A stretch of DNA of 64,000 nucleotides from Isoetes taiwanensis (GCA_021234155.1 JAJEKV010000052.1:2040077-2104076); one strand, 5' to 3'; shown: positions 46,391 to 58,314, counted from the first letter of the stretch. Numbers and translations: made by a program. Notes: generated by a model from the sequence alone, not told the origin.

Positions 46391-49200
46391 AACAAAGGGT
46401 ATATTATATATATAGGTGGAATTTTTACAAAATGTGGGACAGCCCCGCTTATTTCCGCCTTATGGGCCCCCGCCTATATACAAAAAAACGGGCTCAGAGC
46501 CCTATCTACTAAGTCCTAAGAAAAAACCCTCTACCCCGGGTTCGGAGCGCAGGTGATGCGCAGGATGTGGTAGAGGTTCGCGCCTGTCCCAAATAAGGTG
46601 CAGAACCACCTCCATCCCGCTGGTATGAGGATCGGGATGTTCAGCCATCCCGCACACCATCCATTCTCATTCTTAACGACAGGCAAATACCAGAGGTCCG
46701 CATAATTCATTTTGCAAGTAATCCACTTTTGACAGCTTAGTGGGCATCGCGCTTCGCTCAAACCAAAACCAGCAGCCTATGCCGAAGCGCCATCGATGCC
46801 TTCGCTTCACCCCCGCTTCATCTTATATAGCCAACCGAGGAACTCCTTTGTCGACGTGGACCAATCACAAAAAATCGCCAACGGTTTTCAATGCAAGGTC
46901 GTTTTAAATGAGCATCTTTTCTCCCGCATATCTAGCCATGGTACCTTTCCTCGACACATTCCTTTTAATGATATCCCACTTCGAAGTTGCTAGCATTAAA
47001 TGCCATTCCTTCTTTTCACGCCACGGAACATTAATGTGTGTCCTTTGGCCACCTGGCACATCCCATCATTCTCTCACGCCATCTCCACCGCTCATTCCTT
47101 CTCCCTTTGTTGTTTGGGGACTTCGCCAAATTTTTGCCTCTCAATCGCCCCTTTAGCATCCTTCTTCGACACTGCACCATCAACGGTTGCGCCTTAGCCC
47201 CTCATCATGCCCCCTTCACCTTTTTTGCGCCTAAACCTTTTCGCCTTCGCTCGCCCTCCTCCGTTTTGCTTTCGCCCTCCGCCTTTGAATCACCGTTTTT
47301 TTCCGCCAATCTTTTGCCATGGCTGCACCAAAATTTTCTACACTTCTGCTATCGCCCCTGTGGATCCGCTCTTTCGAAGTCGCCTTTCTTGACGCTTCAC
47401 TTTCCGCGGAAGCCCTTTGTTGGCCTGAATCGCGGGGGCCGCAGTAACGCCAGAAACTCTAATGAATTCTCTCAAATGGAACTTCCTACTCCAAATCCCG
47501 AATGGAAGCTTGAAGCGCTTCATCGCTAACATCGCCAACAAACCGCATGGATACACACCACAAAGGGTCGATGGCACCACCATTTCACCGACTCAACACC
47601 TGATTTCAGAGGTATTCCATATTCCTTTGCAAAACCCCTTGTTTATCTTGGTCCGCCATACAGATCTTGATGTCACCGAAGTTTGGTGCTCCCGCTATCA
47701 CGCAAACGCATCACCACAAATATTGACAAGCCCCATGAAACTTTTTTGTTAAGCTTCGTATATAGTACCTTGGGTATTCTATCAAGAACACCCATATCAA
47801 TAAGCCTTTCTATAATATAGTGATCAATGCTACTCGCCCAACCACCACATTGATTGGCCCCAATTGTTGTTTTACCGCCTTTCTCCAAGAAGTTGACCGC
47901 CTTCTGCCGCCACTTCCACCTCCTCAAACTTCTCGGGAGGCCATCTTCAAGCCCCTCATATGTCATTACTTTCCTCCCCTCACCTCCTCATTCTCATGCT
48001 TCCACTCAACAAATCCCTTCATTCACTTCCTCAAAATCCACAAGTTGGCACTTCACGCCTTCTCCTCCTCGGGTCATGTCCAAAGATAACACTACGCATG
48101 TCACCGCTCTCCTCCTCCTCTACGTAAAACGGCAGGCCCTCCACTTCTCATCATGTCTCACAAACGCCTCAAACACGGCAAGCAGGCCCTCCGCCTCGAC
48201 TCCTCGCCCACCAAATTGTATCAAGATCGCCAGGATGCTCAATACATGCCCGAAGCTTGCACACCATTTACCTCTCCGCAAGCGGAAGTGCTGCAACAAA
48301 TAAGGAAGTATCCGGGACATCCCGAGATCTTCCCTATGCACAAATTTATATGCAACACCTCACCGTTACAATCAATTACGTTTTCTCGATAGCAAGATAG
48401 CCCCCTCACGGGCCGATAGCCCTCCCTCACAACTCTCAACTCCTCGCCTCGGGATCGAGGTGTAAAGCTCTTTGATCCGCCCTTGTCAAGGAATTCGAGC
48501 AGGCTTCAAGAACCCACGCCCACCCGCATGGTTCCTCTCCTATGCTTCCCCGGGTGTTCCTCCATGCCCCGTGTTCCCCCGACTTCCGATTGCCTCCCCT
48601 TTTGGACAAAGGTCATGGATGGCCATGCCGGATGGACTCCACCTCGTGATCTCGACGGATCTCCGGTGGGATCCCCGCTTTGTTCGGCCGCCCCCTTGGG
48701 AGGAGGGTGCCACTCTTTGATAACACCACGAATTGATCTATATTGCTAATGAGCTGGTTGGCAACGCCACTGCTGATGCGCGCCCATGGTCTTGACACCT
48801 TCTTCACGCCGCCACCTCACCGTGATCCTTCACCCACCTTCAAGCCGGTTTTGTGCTGCTCTAAAATGCATCTTGCTCAGCTCCTTAAATGCGGCCATTT
48901 TTTTTATCGAATCCGAATGCGGCCAAGGTTTCGCCTCCGTGACCTGCCCCTCATGGAATGTCGCAGTTTCTTCCGACGCCTATGCCGCCTTTGAGGACAT
49001 GGTGCGATCTCGCTTTTCATTGATGCGCATCCCGCCCTTTGACTCAACACTCCTCCCCGCTCTTCAAACACGCCAGATCTCATTGGCCAGATACCATAAT
49101 GGCGCTTCGCCCTCATTCCTTCGCGGAGGATCACTTTCGAGACCGATGGCTTCCCACCCTCGTAAACACTTCCTCCTTTTTCTTCACTCGGAAAGTGTCG
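46391..49200 (+). pseudogene. Element B copy 1: decayed region between integrase and 3' LTR
   Basis: About 2.8 kb with many short plus frames but no intact ORF. Candidate coding runs include MAAPKFSTLLLSPLWIRSFE at 47,319 and QMELPTPNPEWKLEALHR near 47,476, and a Pro/Ser-rich stretch at 47.9-48.3 kb. Athila elements carry an additional ORF here, sometimes called env-like. No membrane segment or family signature is recognisable, so the assignment is positional only. Copy 2 lacks this region. Confidence 0.45.
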
Positions 49201-49215
49201 TTTTGGTGGGGGAGG
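49201..49215 (+). promoter_or_regulatory. Polypurine tract of element B
   Basis: TTTTGGTGGGGGAGG directly precedes TGTTAG at 49,216, so the LTR there is also the 3' LTR of copy 1. Confidence 0.85.
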
Positions 49216-49821
49216 TGTTAGTCCCAGCGCCTCCCCGGTTCGACTATTCATGCATACGACGGACCAGGTCAAGCTTAAGGATCCACAGACAGGCACGGGT
49301 CGGGCCTTTCCAAAGCCCAAATAGAAGACTGCAGCCGGTGCCATCACGCACAAAACCTCGCGTCCGGCCAACAAGAGGCATGCGGGCCAGACAAGGATGG
49401 CCCGCCACCGCCTCGCCGGCGTCAAAACAAGATTCGAGGTAGCACTTCAAGAGGCACCGCCAACATTCCTCCAAATCAGGCCTCCTTCCCAAGTCGGCAC
49501 CAGATCACCGAGTGTCTATATTGGGCCAAAGGCCATTGTACTATATATATGAGTAGAGCCAGCATATGATGGCTAGATGAGTTTTGAGTCTTGTCTCTCT
49601 TCGATCTTCTCTCGGATTATACAGAGCTCATGTATGTTCATCATTGATATCAAGGAAGCTTATCATTTTCCTCTCAATCGCTCTCTCTCTTGTTCTGCTT
49701 TCTTCTTCTTGTTCTTTTCTTGCAAATCCCCGCTGACATAGTCCCCTGGATTCTCCCGTTAGCTCCAAGGGTCCTCACGAGGGTCAGTTTTGCAGAGTTC
49801 CCCGAACCCGCACCCCAAACA
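49216..49821 (+). repeat. LTR 2 of element B (606 bp), shared by copies 1 and 2
   Basis: It starts TGTTAGTCCCAGCG and ends CCCCAAACA, then a primer site-like sequence. The TATATATATGAG box recurs at about 49,543-49,554. It serves as 3' LTR of copy 1 and 5' LTR of copy 2. Confidence 0.88.
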
Positions 49822-49919
49822 CCTGCCGCCGCCGGTCTGATTAGTTTTTCCTTTCTTTTCTCGCCGCCATGTCCCGTCCGAAACTTCACGCCGTAAGAAC
49901 TTCTTTTCCCGCATACCGC

Positions 49920-52130
49920 CTCGCTTGGAGCCGCCATCATCGGCGGGAAGCTGTTCGTGATATGTATGGATTTTGGTGATGACATTGAGGGAGGCCACAT
50001 CTCGTCTAGGGCTCCGGGCCGGGCGCCACCCACCCCTCGTGGTCATGTCTCGGCCCAAATTCCTCCGCCAAACGCGGCAAACATTGCTCATGCCCCGCCT
50101 TCATCACTATCAGAGCCCTATCCGCTCCACTCGCCAACCTTTACTTTCATACCCCCGTAACATGCCTTCATCCATCACTCTTTCCGCCATATACCGGGCT
50201 TTCACAACCATCATCTCCTACTCTGGGGACAGGATATCCACATGTCTCTTTAGCTCCTCCCCGTGAATTTCCTTCCTACCTTTCCCACCGCTTCTTCCCG
50301 CTTTACACTCTTACGCACTCAAAACCAATGATCGCACCTCCAAAGTACCTCCACCTCAGCCACCCTTGCTGTGGTCTTTCCCAAGACCATACCACCTCCA
50401 ACTCCACCTCAATATCCTCACTATCATGTTCCCCGTCCAGCCCAAAGACTTTTACCTCTACCTTTCGCACCCTTGCCGACTTATCCCACCTTTGGCAACA
50501 CGAAAAGGCAAACCTTTAGACCAAAGTGCTCAGCCCACATGGAAGAATTTGAGGCTCGCCGCCCCGAATGGTCATGCGCAACCTCAACCGAATTCCACAT
50601 CTTTTTCCACCACATTGCGGGTTTCCCTCATCAATGGCTCATGTCCAACAAAAGCCACCGGAAACAAGATTGGTCCAAATGAAATCGCTTTTCTTTCACT
50701 ATGGGACCACTTGATGATGATCAACTTCATCTCAAGCAACGCAATGACCTTCAACAAGAGCCCACTTGAGTTCCGCCTCGGATTTTGCACCGCCTTCACA
50801 TTTTGCTCAAAGAAACTCAAGGAGTACCCCACCAACGTGAGCCGATCTTGGTCTGGGTTTCTCCAAGGACTTCCTCCAAATATCGACTCATGATCAATAC
50901 TCAACCAAGACTTTGAGCAAAGCTATCGATCTTGTCAATCACTCACCAATGTTTCCTTTCGTGGTGTGGCTCTTCGTGAGCTCCCTTTCATTCCACCCGC
51001 CATGGTTCCCCGCATCGCTGTTCAACCTCAACACGCCAATCCGGCGCAATGATTCCGTGCCATATCTCAGAAATATCAAGGCCACTTGGCGAATGAGTGC
51101 AACTCCACCAATGGCCCGCCTCATTGTAAACGATGCAACATGTGCAATCATGCCACTAAGAGTGCACTGCGCACTCATCCTACACCTTTCCGCAACAAGA
51201 TGGTTTATCAAGTGCAAACAACACCTCAAGACCAATCGCACTATCAAGAAATACCACCGCAGCGCAACCCAATCAACTCTATCAAAGAATAGAGCCACAA
51301 CGGGACCCAACACACGCCCTCCTTTTTAATCCTTCAAAGCTCGGTGTTATCACCGCCAAGAATGGGGTCATACCACCACGCGGCGGTCCTCAACTCCCAC
51401 AAGTTCAAAGTGCGAGCCGCACCAATCAGACCACATCAGTCCGCCTCACGGCTTACCAACTCGATTGCTAATGGCAAACAAGGCCCAAGGCCCCTTCTTC
51501 TTCTGAAGCCACCTCGCACGCCATCACGCTTATCAACCAGCTCATGCCAATCAACCTCGGATGGATCAACAAGCACGAAGAAATTTTTCGTGCTCTTAAT
51601 CCCCAAATCCGAATATCAAATTGGGTTGGTTTGGTCTCACGCCGACCTCGGGCCACGCCCCTTAACCATTATTCCTAATGGCACGCAACTCCGCCTTTTG
51701 CGAAACGACGCAATTCCTCATGCGAGAAGACAAAAGGTCCATTTTGCACCCGACTTGGAGAAACTCATGCCGAATGTCATGCCTAAAGTTCGCCAAAGCA
51801 TTTTGAACCTCATGCAAGCTGCTGAAGGCCGCACGTTGGCTAATGTCCATGCCACCACTAGAGCTCAACAAAGACAAGACGCACCTTCCACGTCTCAACC
51901 TCCACGCCTCGCACATATCCCAATATCGCTGCGGAGGTTGACCTACTCAAAGAAGTTGCCGCTTTTTACCACGCACTCCCCGCACTGTGTAGGTCCAGCC
52001 GATCCTTTTCTCATGTGCCTCGAACTCCAAGAGGAGCTAGCCAAAATCAAAATTCCTTTAAGCTTGGCCACAATTTTGAAACTCATCCCCGCCTCAAGGA
52101 CCGCTTACCACTCCCCGATCGCTTTGGTTG
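49920..52130 (+). pseudogene. Element B copy 2: gag
   Basis: The pieces are the same as in copy 1: RHHRREAVRDMYGF-type start (no clean ATG), FISSNAMTFNKSPLEF, and the zinc-knuckle region at 51,080-51,190 (KYQGHLANECNSTNGPPHCK, CNMCNHATK). The long frame at 51,344-52,591 is a by-frame of gag/protease and not a separate gene. Confidence 0.6.
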
Positions 52131-54065
52131 GGGCTGTTGCTACCTCTACTCCCACGTACATGCCACGGTGGGCAATCAACAAGTCAATCATGTTCAAATT
52201 GACGGAGGTAGCGCGGTCAATCTCATCACGGATAAACTCCGCAAACAAATGGGCATCAAACAACTCTATCGTGCCCCATATGACATCAAATTGGCCAATG
52301 GCCATATCACGAGACCTCAAGGCGCCACGCCTCTTCAAGACATCAACATTGGTGATCTCCGATTCCCCTTGGAATTTGGTGTTTGGAAGGCCGGAGAAGA
52401 TCCGTGTGATTATGAAATGTTGGTCGGGACCTTTTCTCCGCCAGGCCAAGAGTATCCATTATCGGGCCCGCGGATCGCTTAGTCATCACCGATGGTCACT
52501 TCAATGCCACCATGGACTTGGAAACAGAAAAATCATTTCCGTCGACAATGCTGAACCCTCTCTCTCCGACACCGCATTCGAGGACGCCTAATATTTATCA
52601 AGTTCGGGCCCACTGCGAAGTCCGCCTCATCCTCCTACCACAATATGCCGATCCTTGGGGAGAAATGACTCTTGATCGTGACCAGGTCAGTGGTTGTTTT
52701 GCTTGACCCTTACCTAGCTCCTTGCAATCAATCCAACGTGTTGATCACTTTTCGTGACAAATAACCTCCCCAGCCCCTCCTCAGATGTACACGCACGGGC
52801 CATGAAGCAACCTCTCGCTTTGAGGAAACTCAAAGAACCTCTTTTTTCACCACGCCAGAGTGCCACGCGCGACGTTATGCTTCAACCTCCTGCCATATTG
52901 TCCAGACATGGAAGTTATCCCCATATTCAGACTCCCCGGTCGAGATTGTGGACGAGGCAACAATCACCGTCCGACTTTGTCGCCAATCTTCCCGACACCC
53001 TATCGTATCAGGTCACACGCTCTTCAAAAAGTTCAAACACATTTTTGCCCGAGCTACAAAGATCTTCGGGGATCAACAAAACCTTGGGGAACTCACCATT
53101 CCTACCAAGTCCGATGCACGCCTAGCCTAGCAACGACAAGCATCGCTCAACCCCAATTACCGCGGATCGCTAAGGCGAAATTGACAAACTCCTTGCCGCA
53201 GTTTGATCTATGAGGTCAAACATTCGAAAGTGGGTGAGCCCCATCGCCATTGCACTCAAACACAATGGTAAGATCCGCTTATGCGGGACTACCGAAAACT
53301 CAATCAAAGCCACGAGCGTGATCATTTTCCACTTCCATTTACGCACTGTGTTCCGGAAGAGGTTGCCGGACATGAGATGTACTCCTTCATGGATGGTTTT
53401 TTCTCGCTACAATCAGATCTCAATCAAAGAATCTGATCAACTCAAGACTACCTTCACCATCCCGTAAGGCACTTTTTGCCTACAAGGTGGTTCCTTTTGG
53501 ATTATCAAACTCTCCATCCACGCTTCAACGTGATCATGCTCTCCGCTTTTCATGATTTTATGAAGGAAAATCCCTTCTTGCAAATTTCAAGATGACTTCT
53601 CTCGCCTCTGAGCCCATGGCTGACCATTTGGATAAATTGGAACTCGCCTTTTCGAAATGTGATGAGTCCGCATTAGTCTCAATCCCGAAATGCACCTTTT
53701 AAGGCCACTTCAGTGTGTTCTCATAGACATGTGGTCAGCAAAGGTGTATCACCACGCGGATCTGCCAAAATCAGCCGGTGCTCAAGGCTCAAGCACCAGC
53801 CAATATCAAGGAAACACGCTCTTTCTTGGGTAAGGTCAATTATTACTCCACCTTCATTCCCCGACTCGCAGCCATTGCGTGATCCCATTCATAAACTCAT
53901 CGGTGATGAATCCACTGGGCTTGGAATTCCCGTAGGATGTCGCTTCCAAATGATTGAAGCTCTTGCTTACTCGTGCCCCTGCTTCTTGTTCCTCCTCAAT
54001 GGGACAAGCCCTTTCATGTCCATGTCGATGTCTCGGCCTTTGCTATTGGAGCTGTTCTTTCTCAA
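52131..54065 (+). pseudogene. Element B copy 2: protease and RT
   Basis: The protease is readable at 52,160-52,440: HVQIDGGSAVNLITDKLRKQ, ANGHITRPQGATPL, DPCDYEMLVG. RT pieces follow: EEVAGHEMYSFMDGF, SIKESDQLKTTFTIP, RPISRKHALSWV-type frames of the RT thumb, then VHVDVSAFAIGAVLSQE, the start of RNase H, which is cut by the LINE tail at 54,066. Frame changes are frequent. Confidence 0.78.
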
Positions 54066-54071
54066 GAATAT

Positions 54072-54138
<67 letters not shown>

Positions 54139-55490
54139 TGTCTAATGCTCTCTAAGGGCCAAGAGAGGCCATGGAGCACAATATCAAATCAATTACAAAT
54201 TCAGCAATAGTGATCGATGAGTATCTCCATCACCGCAGATATAGTCCTAATTCTATAGGAGCCATACCTAACAATGAATAGTAATCAGATTATGTATATC
54301 AAACTTCTCTCTGATGTGTGTATACCCTGGGCATTGTATGAACGTATGATGCTCGTCTTCTACGTTGCCAGAGTCACAAATTTTACACAGCCTTGCTTCC
54401 CTAGGTGTTTTTGCCCATCTGCCAACCTCTATTTCCAGAATTATGCGAGCTGGTACGGTATTTGGCTATGACCTGTTTAAAGAACTTAGGGATATCCGAA
54501 TTCAAATAGTTCTGGCTTTTATACTCTTCCATGTGATTGATATTTGCCTTGTAATTTGATCATCCGGCCTCGATCGATCCGCCCATAAATGGTCAATCGC
54601 ACATTTCTCGAGCAATATCCTTGCATCCGATTTGTTGGGTGCCCGGTTGGCATCCGTTATGCCCCATTTTCTCGCCCATGCATGAAGATTTTTCAGCCAC
54701 CCTTGATCTGAACTTACCATAGCCTGGTAGGACGGGCGATCGGAACATTGCTCCTTCAGCCTGTTAAGAAAATTGATAGATTGGAAAAGAGCTTCTATCT
54801 CTAAAAGAAACATACCAGACTCCACAAGTATAATGGCATATGGGATTTGAGCTCGACTCCAAGCTCCTCACGCCAGAATGTCTTTTTGTACCGCTTCAAC
54901 TGAGTCCATAGTCCGGGCAGAATTTCGTCCCCAAATGGGTGCCCCAGAGCAATACCGCTTTTGCCAATGTTTTGAACAAAACTTTCTTAAGTCCCCAATT
55001 TGTCGGTGTGAGGTCAGTCTTTGCATTTTGTAAGCATGCTGTACAATGCTGTCTTCCCTCCTGTGACTCGGCATTTAATGCATTCCTTCCAGCTGTAATT
55101 AGAGGATGTATCTACTCCCAGGTATTTGTAATGATCCAACTGCCTCCAAAGATATGTCCCCATGTGTAAACTTCGGCCTTTCCCTGGTACCAAAGACCAT
55201 GATCTTTGTTTTTTGCTACATTTACCATCATTTTCTTTTCATTACAAAAGTTTTCTAGGGTTTGCATAAGTGATCTTGCAAGATCTCGCTTTTTCTTGGC
55301 TACTAGTACCACATCATCGGCATACAGCAGTAACTGGATTATGTGCGCTCCTAATTTGGTGCCTGCTAGAGATCGAGCTTTTATCCAGTCTTCCAGTTCA
55401 TCGATGAAAATCCCAAACAAAGTTGGAGACAACGGGCAGCCTTGACGTACTCCCATATGATGCGCATTAATCGACAAACCAAAACCGCTA
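54066..55490 (-). mobile_element. 5'-truncated LINE inside element B copy 2
   Basis: Minus ORF 55,507-55,112 gives HHMGVRQGCPLSPTLFGIFI, DELEDWIKARSLAGTKLGAH and QLLLYADDVVLVAKKKRDLA, a clear non-LTR RT palm (YADD). The C-terminal part runs to about 54,150 in broken frames, and the (TAAA)n tail is plus 54,066-54,139, about 18 units. The insertion interrupts B's RNase H. Confidence 0.92.
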
Positions 55491-55900
55491 CGCCACTCGA
55501 AACTCAATTACTCTAACGCAACTACTCGCCACGAGCGAAGCCTTGGGTTTAATTTTCTGCGTCCAACCCAACGCCCGTCACTATCTTTTGGGCGATCGGA
55601 TCAAATTCTTTGTTGACCACCAGGCACTTCTTTATTTGATCAACAAATCCACGCCCACGGGCCGCATTGCTCGTTGGGTCCTCCTTCTGCAAGAATTTGC
55701 ACCTTTTGAAATTGTTCACAAGGCTGGCAAATCTCATGTTGTCCCGGATTATCTTTCACGCATCCACACAGATGATCCCTCCACTGGAGTCTCAGACGCC
55801 TTTCCGGACGCTCAACTCTTTTTGGTCACGGCAACACCTCATTGGTTTCATGACTTTCAGCAGTATCTCCTCACAGCGCTCTTCCCCCAGAGGACGCCAC
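55491..55900 (+). pseudogene. Element B copy 2: RNase H and connection region
   Basis: After the LINE: YLLGDRIKFFVDHQALLYLI, NKSTPTGRIARWVLLLQEFA, HKAGKSHVVPDYLSRIHTDD. This is the second half of a Ty3 RNase H, with the conserved FFVDHQAL and LQEF segments. Confidence 0.88.
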
Positions 55901-57148
55901 GCCTTCCAACCAAGCAACAATCCCGCCGACATCGGGCCCTCGGAGGTCCGTGACTACACCATAATTGCAGGCCATCTTTACAAAAAGGGTAAGGATACCA
56001 TCCTTCGACGCTGTGTTCTCCCTCATGAGGTTCCAGATATTGTTCGAGAAGCCCATGAAGGGCTCGGTGGTGGTCATTTTCATGGTGACACCACGGCACG
56101 CAAAATCCTTCTTGCTGGTTATTTTTGGCCCACGTTCTTCAAAGACGCCACGCCACGCCCGCCGCGCAGGATGCTTGCCACGCGGTGGGACGCCTCCACG
56201 GCCCGCGGACGCTCTTCCCTTGACGCCGGTCGCCACGCCACTTCCTTCAAAGAAATGGGGCATGGATTTTGTGGGACCCATCGATCCCCCCTGCGGCACA
56301 CCCGCGTCTGCCACGATTCTCCGTTCTCACCGACTCACGCTACCAAATGGGCGGAAGCTTGCGCGACTTCCGCATAACAACGCGGCAAGCACAGCCAAGG
56401 TTATCTATCAACAAATCATCACGCGATTCGGCTGCCCCACGGAGCTGGTCAGTGATCGTGGTGTCCACTTTATCAATCATACCATCAAGGAGCTGACGGA
56501 TTATCTCCTGATACAACATCACAAGAGCACACCTTACTATCCTCAAGGGAATGGTTTGGCAGAAAGCACCAACAAAACTCTGGTCACAATTCTCAAGAAA
56601 ATTTGTGACGCCGCGACCGACCGGCAAAACCAAGCTTCCTATCGTTCTTTGGGCTTACAATACTTGTTTCAAAATAGCTACTTCGTCACACTCCTTTCAA
56701 ATTGGTTTATGGTCAAGAAGCTCTCATGCCTTTTGAGTACATTCTCCCCACTCTCCGTTTTCAACTGGCTACTGCCCATAATCCGCCTGCTGCACTCAAA
56801 GAAAGGGTTTATCAATTGGAACAGTTGGATGAACTTAGAAGGGATGCTTATATTCGTGTTCTTCATGGACAACAGTTGCAAAAATCTTTACATGACAAAC
56901 GGCTGAAGACAAAAACATTCAACGAAGGAGATTTGGTTCTTCTTTATGATTCTCGGTACAAAAATTTTCCGGGTAAACTTAAGTTTCGTTGGCTTGGACC
57001 TTATCAAATTGTTCAAGTGGTTCGACCCAGCGTTTTCCAACTGGCTGAGTTAGATGGCACTCCATTACCGGGTTCCTACCCAAGGCTCAGACACCGGGAT
57101 GAACTGACAAGCTTGGGCCTCCAGAGTTCATTGCAGACAGAATCATGA
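55901..57148 (+). pseudogene. Element B copy 2: integrase
   Basis: Zinc-binding region: RRCVLPHEVPDIVREAHEGL, GGGHFHGDTTARKILLAGYF. Core: KKWGMDFVGPID (Asp), ELVSDRGVHFINHT (Asp), YYPQGNGLAESTNKTL (Glu). C-terminus (56,702-57,069): YGQEALMPFEYILPTL, EGDLVLLYDSRYKNFPGKLK, FRWLGPYQIVQVV, the GPY/F module. The frame continues by chance for 26 codons into element A's LTR after 57,069. A frame change lies near 56,690. No chromodomain. Confidence 0.88.
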
Positions 57149-58309
57149 CAATGGATTGGGCTGGCATAAGAACATGGCATTGGGTTGTCCACTCCATCCG
57201 CCCTCCCCGGCACACTTTTGCGAGTAGGTTGAAAAGTGTTGGGACCTAATCAGAGTCCCACGGATGCATAGCCAAAGGGGCTATTCCCCGAGTTGCATCT
57301 CCCCAGCCCGGATGGGGCGTGTAGGGATCACTCCCACCGAGATCTCCATGCCGACCCAAGGTGACTAGAGGGCCACCGCCTCAGATTCGACTTAACCCAC
57401 TGGAAGCTGAACTCCACCCCACGGGTGTGAGCCCCATGCCTCACCCACACTCGGTGGCAAGCCATTAGACCTAGTCACTCTCGATCCCCCTGGTGAGGGC
57501 CTTATACACCGTGAGGGATTGGACAAGGGTCGAACACGAACCTCATTCTAAGCCCGCCCGCCCCTTCACCCACAAACCGTGTGGGTTCTTGTACACAAAT
57601 GTGGCAAATCTAGTAATGCACTAAGAGGGACTAGCTAGGAGCATCATCTACTAAGCTTTAAGTCTCTACCCCCCTTCCCAATACAATGAGTCCACAGAAT
57701 GCATCCGTCCATCATATCAACATAAGTAATAAGAACTAATCTATCTCATAGAGTTAGGTTCTTTAGTTAGAGTCAATCTCAGGATCTGCTTGGCTACTAA
57801 GGGTGATTTAATAGGCTAAACCTACTGGTTCGAAGGCTGGAATGAGGTTTAGGCTATTCAATCGACCAAATACCTGATCCCTGGTTCACTTCTCTCGATC
57901 CGAAGGCGTCCATGTCTCTGTTCTGCTTCGGGATGCGGTCGGAAGGATGATCTGACACGCTGGGGCGCACGGGCAGATCGTGGGAGTTGGAATTGACTCC
58001 TCGTGCACGCTTGTAATTGGAGCTCCTCGGAAGGTCCAGGGCTTAAAAAGGAAAAGTTAGGGTTTGGTTACCTTACATAGGCTCCCGCTTAGGGTTAGGG
58101 TTCCCATGACCCTTGGTCTACCTTTAATGGGTTAAAGGTCTTAAGTGCGCACATTGTTAAGTTGCGCACCCTTCTGTAAAGTTGTCCCCTAGGCCCTTGC
58201 TTGGGTATCGCTTCGCATTACACGCCGATTGGAGCGGGCAATACGCTGGTGTCTTTGCAAAGATTTGGTATACGCCGTGGGACCGTATATCGTCTTTCGA
58301 ACGATCACA
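57070..58309 (-). repeat. 5' LTR of element A, outer part
   Basis: It matches 21,844-23,064 of the 3' LTR throughout (for example GTTCCTACCCAAGGCTC, AATGAGGTTTAGGCTATTCA, TTAGGGTTAGGGTTCCC). It ends CGATCACA at 58,309 where the 3' LTR copy has ACGTCACA. Relative to the 3' LTR, 70 bp (21,774-21,843) are missing at the junction with B. Confidence 0.93.
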
Positions 58310-58314
58310 ATAAG
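58310..58314. repeat. Target-site duplication of element A (right copy), ATAAG
   Basis: ATAAG directly follows the LTR terminus. It matches 21,563-21,567. Confidence 0.9.

Larger units (their letters stand above)
38503..49215 (+). mobile_element. Element B copy 1: Athila/Tat-like Ty3 retrotransposon
   Basis: Plus orientation. The LTR (38,503-39,095), tRNA-Asp-type primer site, gag, protease, RT, RNase H (interrupted by a LINE), integrase, a further decayed ORF region, and a polypurine tract directly before the next LTR all follow in order. There is no chromodomain. The integrase tail GDLVLLYDSRYKNFPGKLKF (clear in copy 2), the FQDDF RT box and the extra region after integrase point to the non-chromovirus Athila/Tat group. 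The copy is full of small indels. Confidence 0.82.
49822..57069 (+). mobile_element. Element B copy 2: truncated internal region
   Basis: This repeats copy 1 from gag through integrase, then stops abruptly at about 57,069 in the codons after integrase (AELDGTPLP), where element A's LTR resumes (GGGTTCCTACCCAAGG). The 3' ORF region and third LTR are missing. The same LINE insertion is present. Confidence 0.88.
21568..58309 (-). mobile_element. Element A: Ty3/gypsy chromovirus with an extra histone H3-like ORF, nested
   Basis: In minus-strand order: 5' LTR (58,309-57,070 and 38,502-38,313, split by element B), iMet-type primer site (38,311-38,300), two hairpin repeats, ORF1 with histone H3 domain, two hairpin repeats, ORF2, ORF3, gag, protease-RT-RNase H, integrase, chromodomain, 3' non-coding region, polypurine tract (23,077-23,065), 3' LTR (23,064-21,568). 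The 5-bp duplication ATAAG flanks the whole. Younger insertions are a copia element, a MITE and the tandem B block. Without these, A is about 12.9 kb, long for a chromovirus because of about 4.7 kb before gag. Stops and frameshifts in gag, pol and ORF1 mean this copy is not autonomous. Confidence 0.9.

Noticed and set aside
51344..52591. 415-codon plus frame as an independent gene
   Set aside because: It lies across B's gag/protease in the wrong frame for much of its length and lacks conserved motifs; the protease is in another frame.
53954..54210. Plus frames with repeated YLFIYLFI
   Set aside because: They come from translating the (TTTA)n LINE tail, not from a membrane protein.
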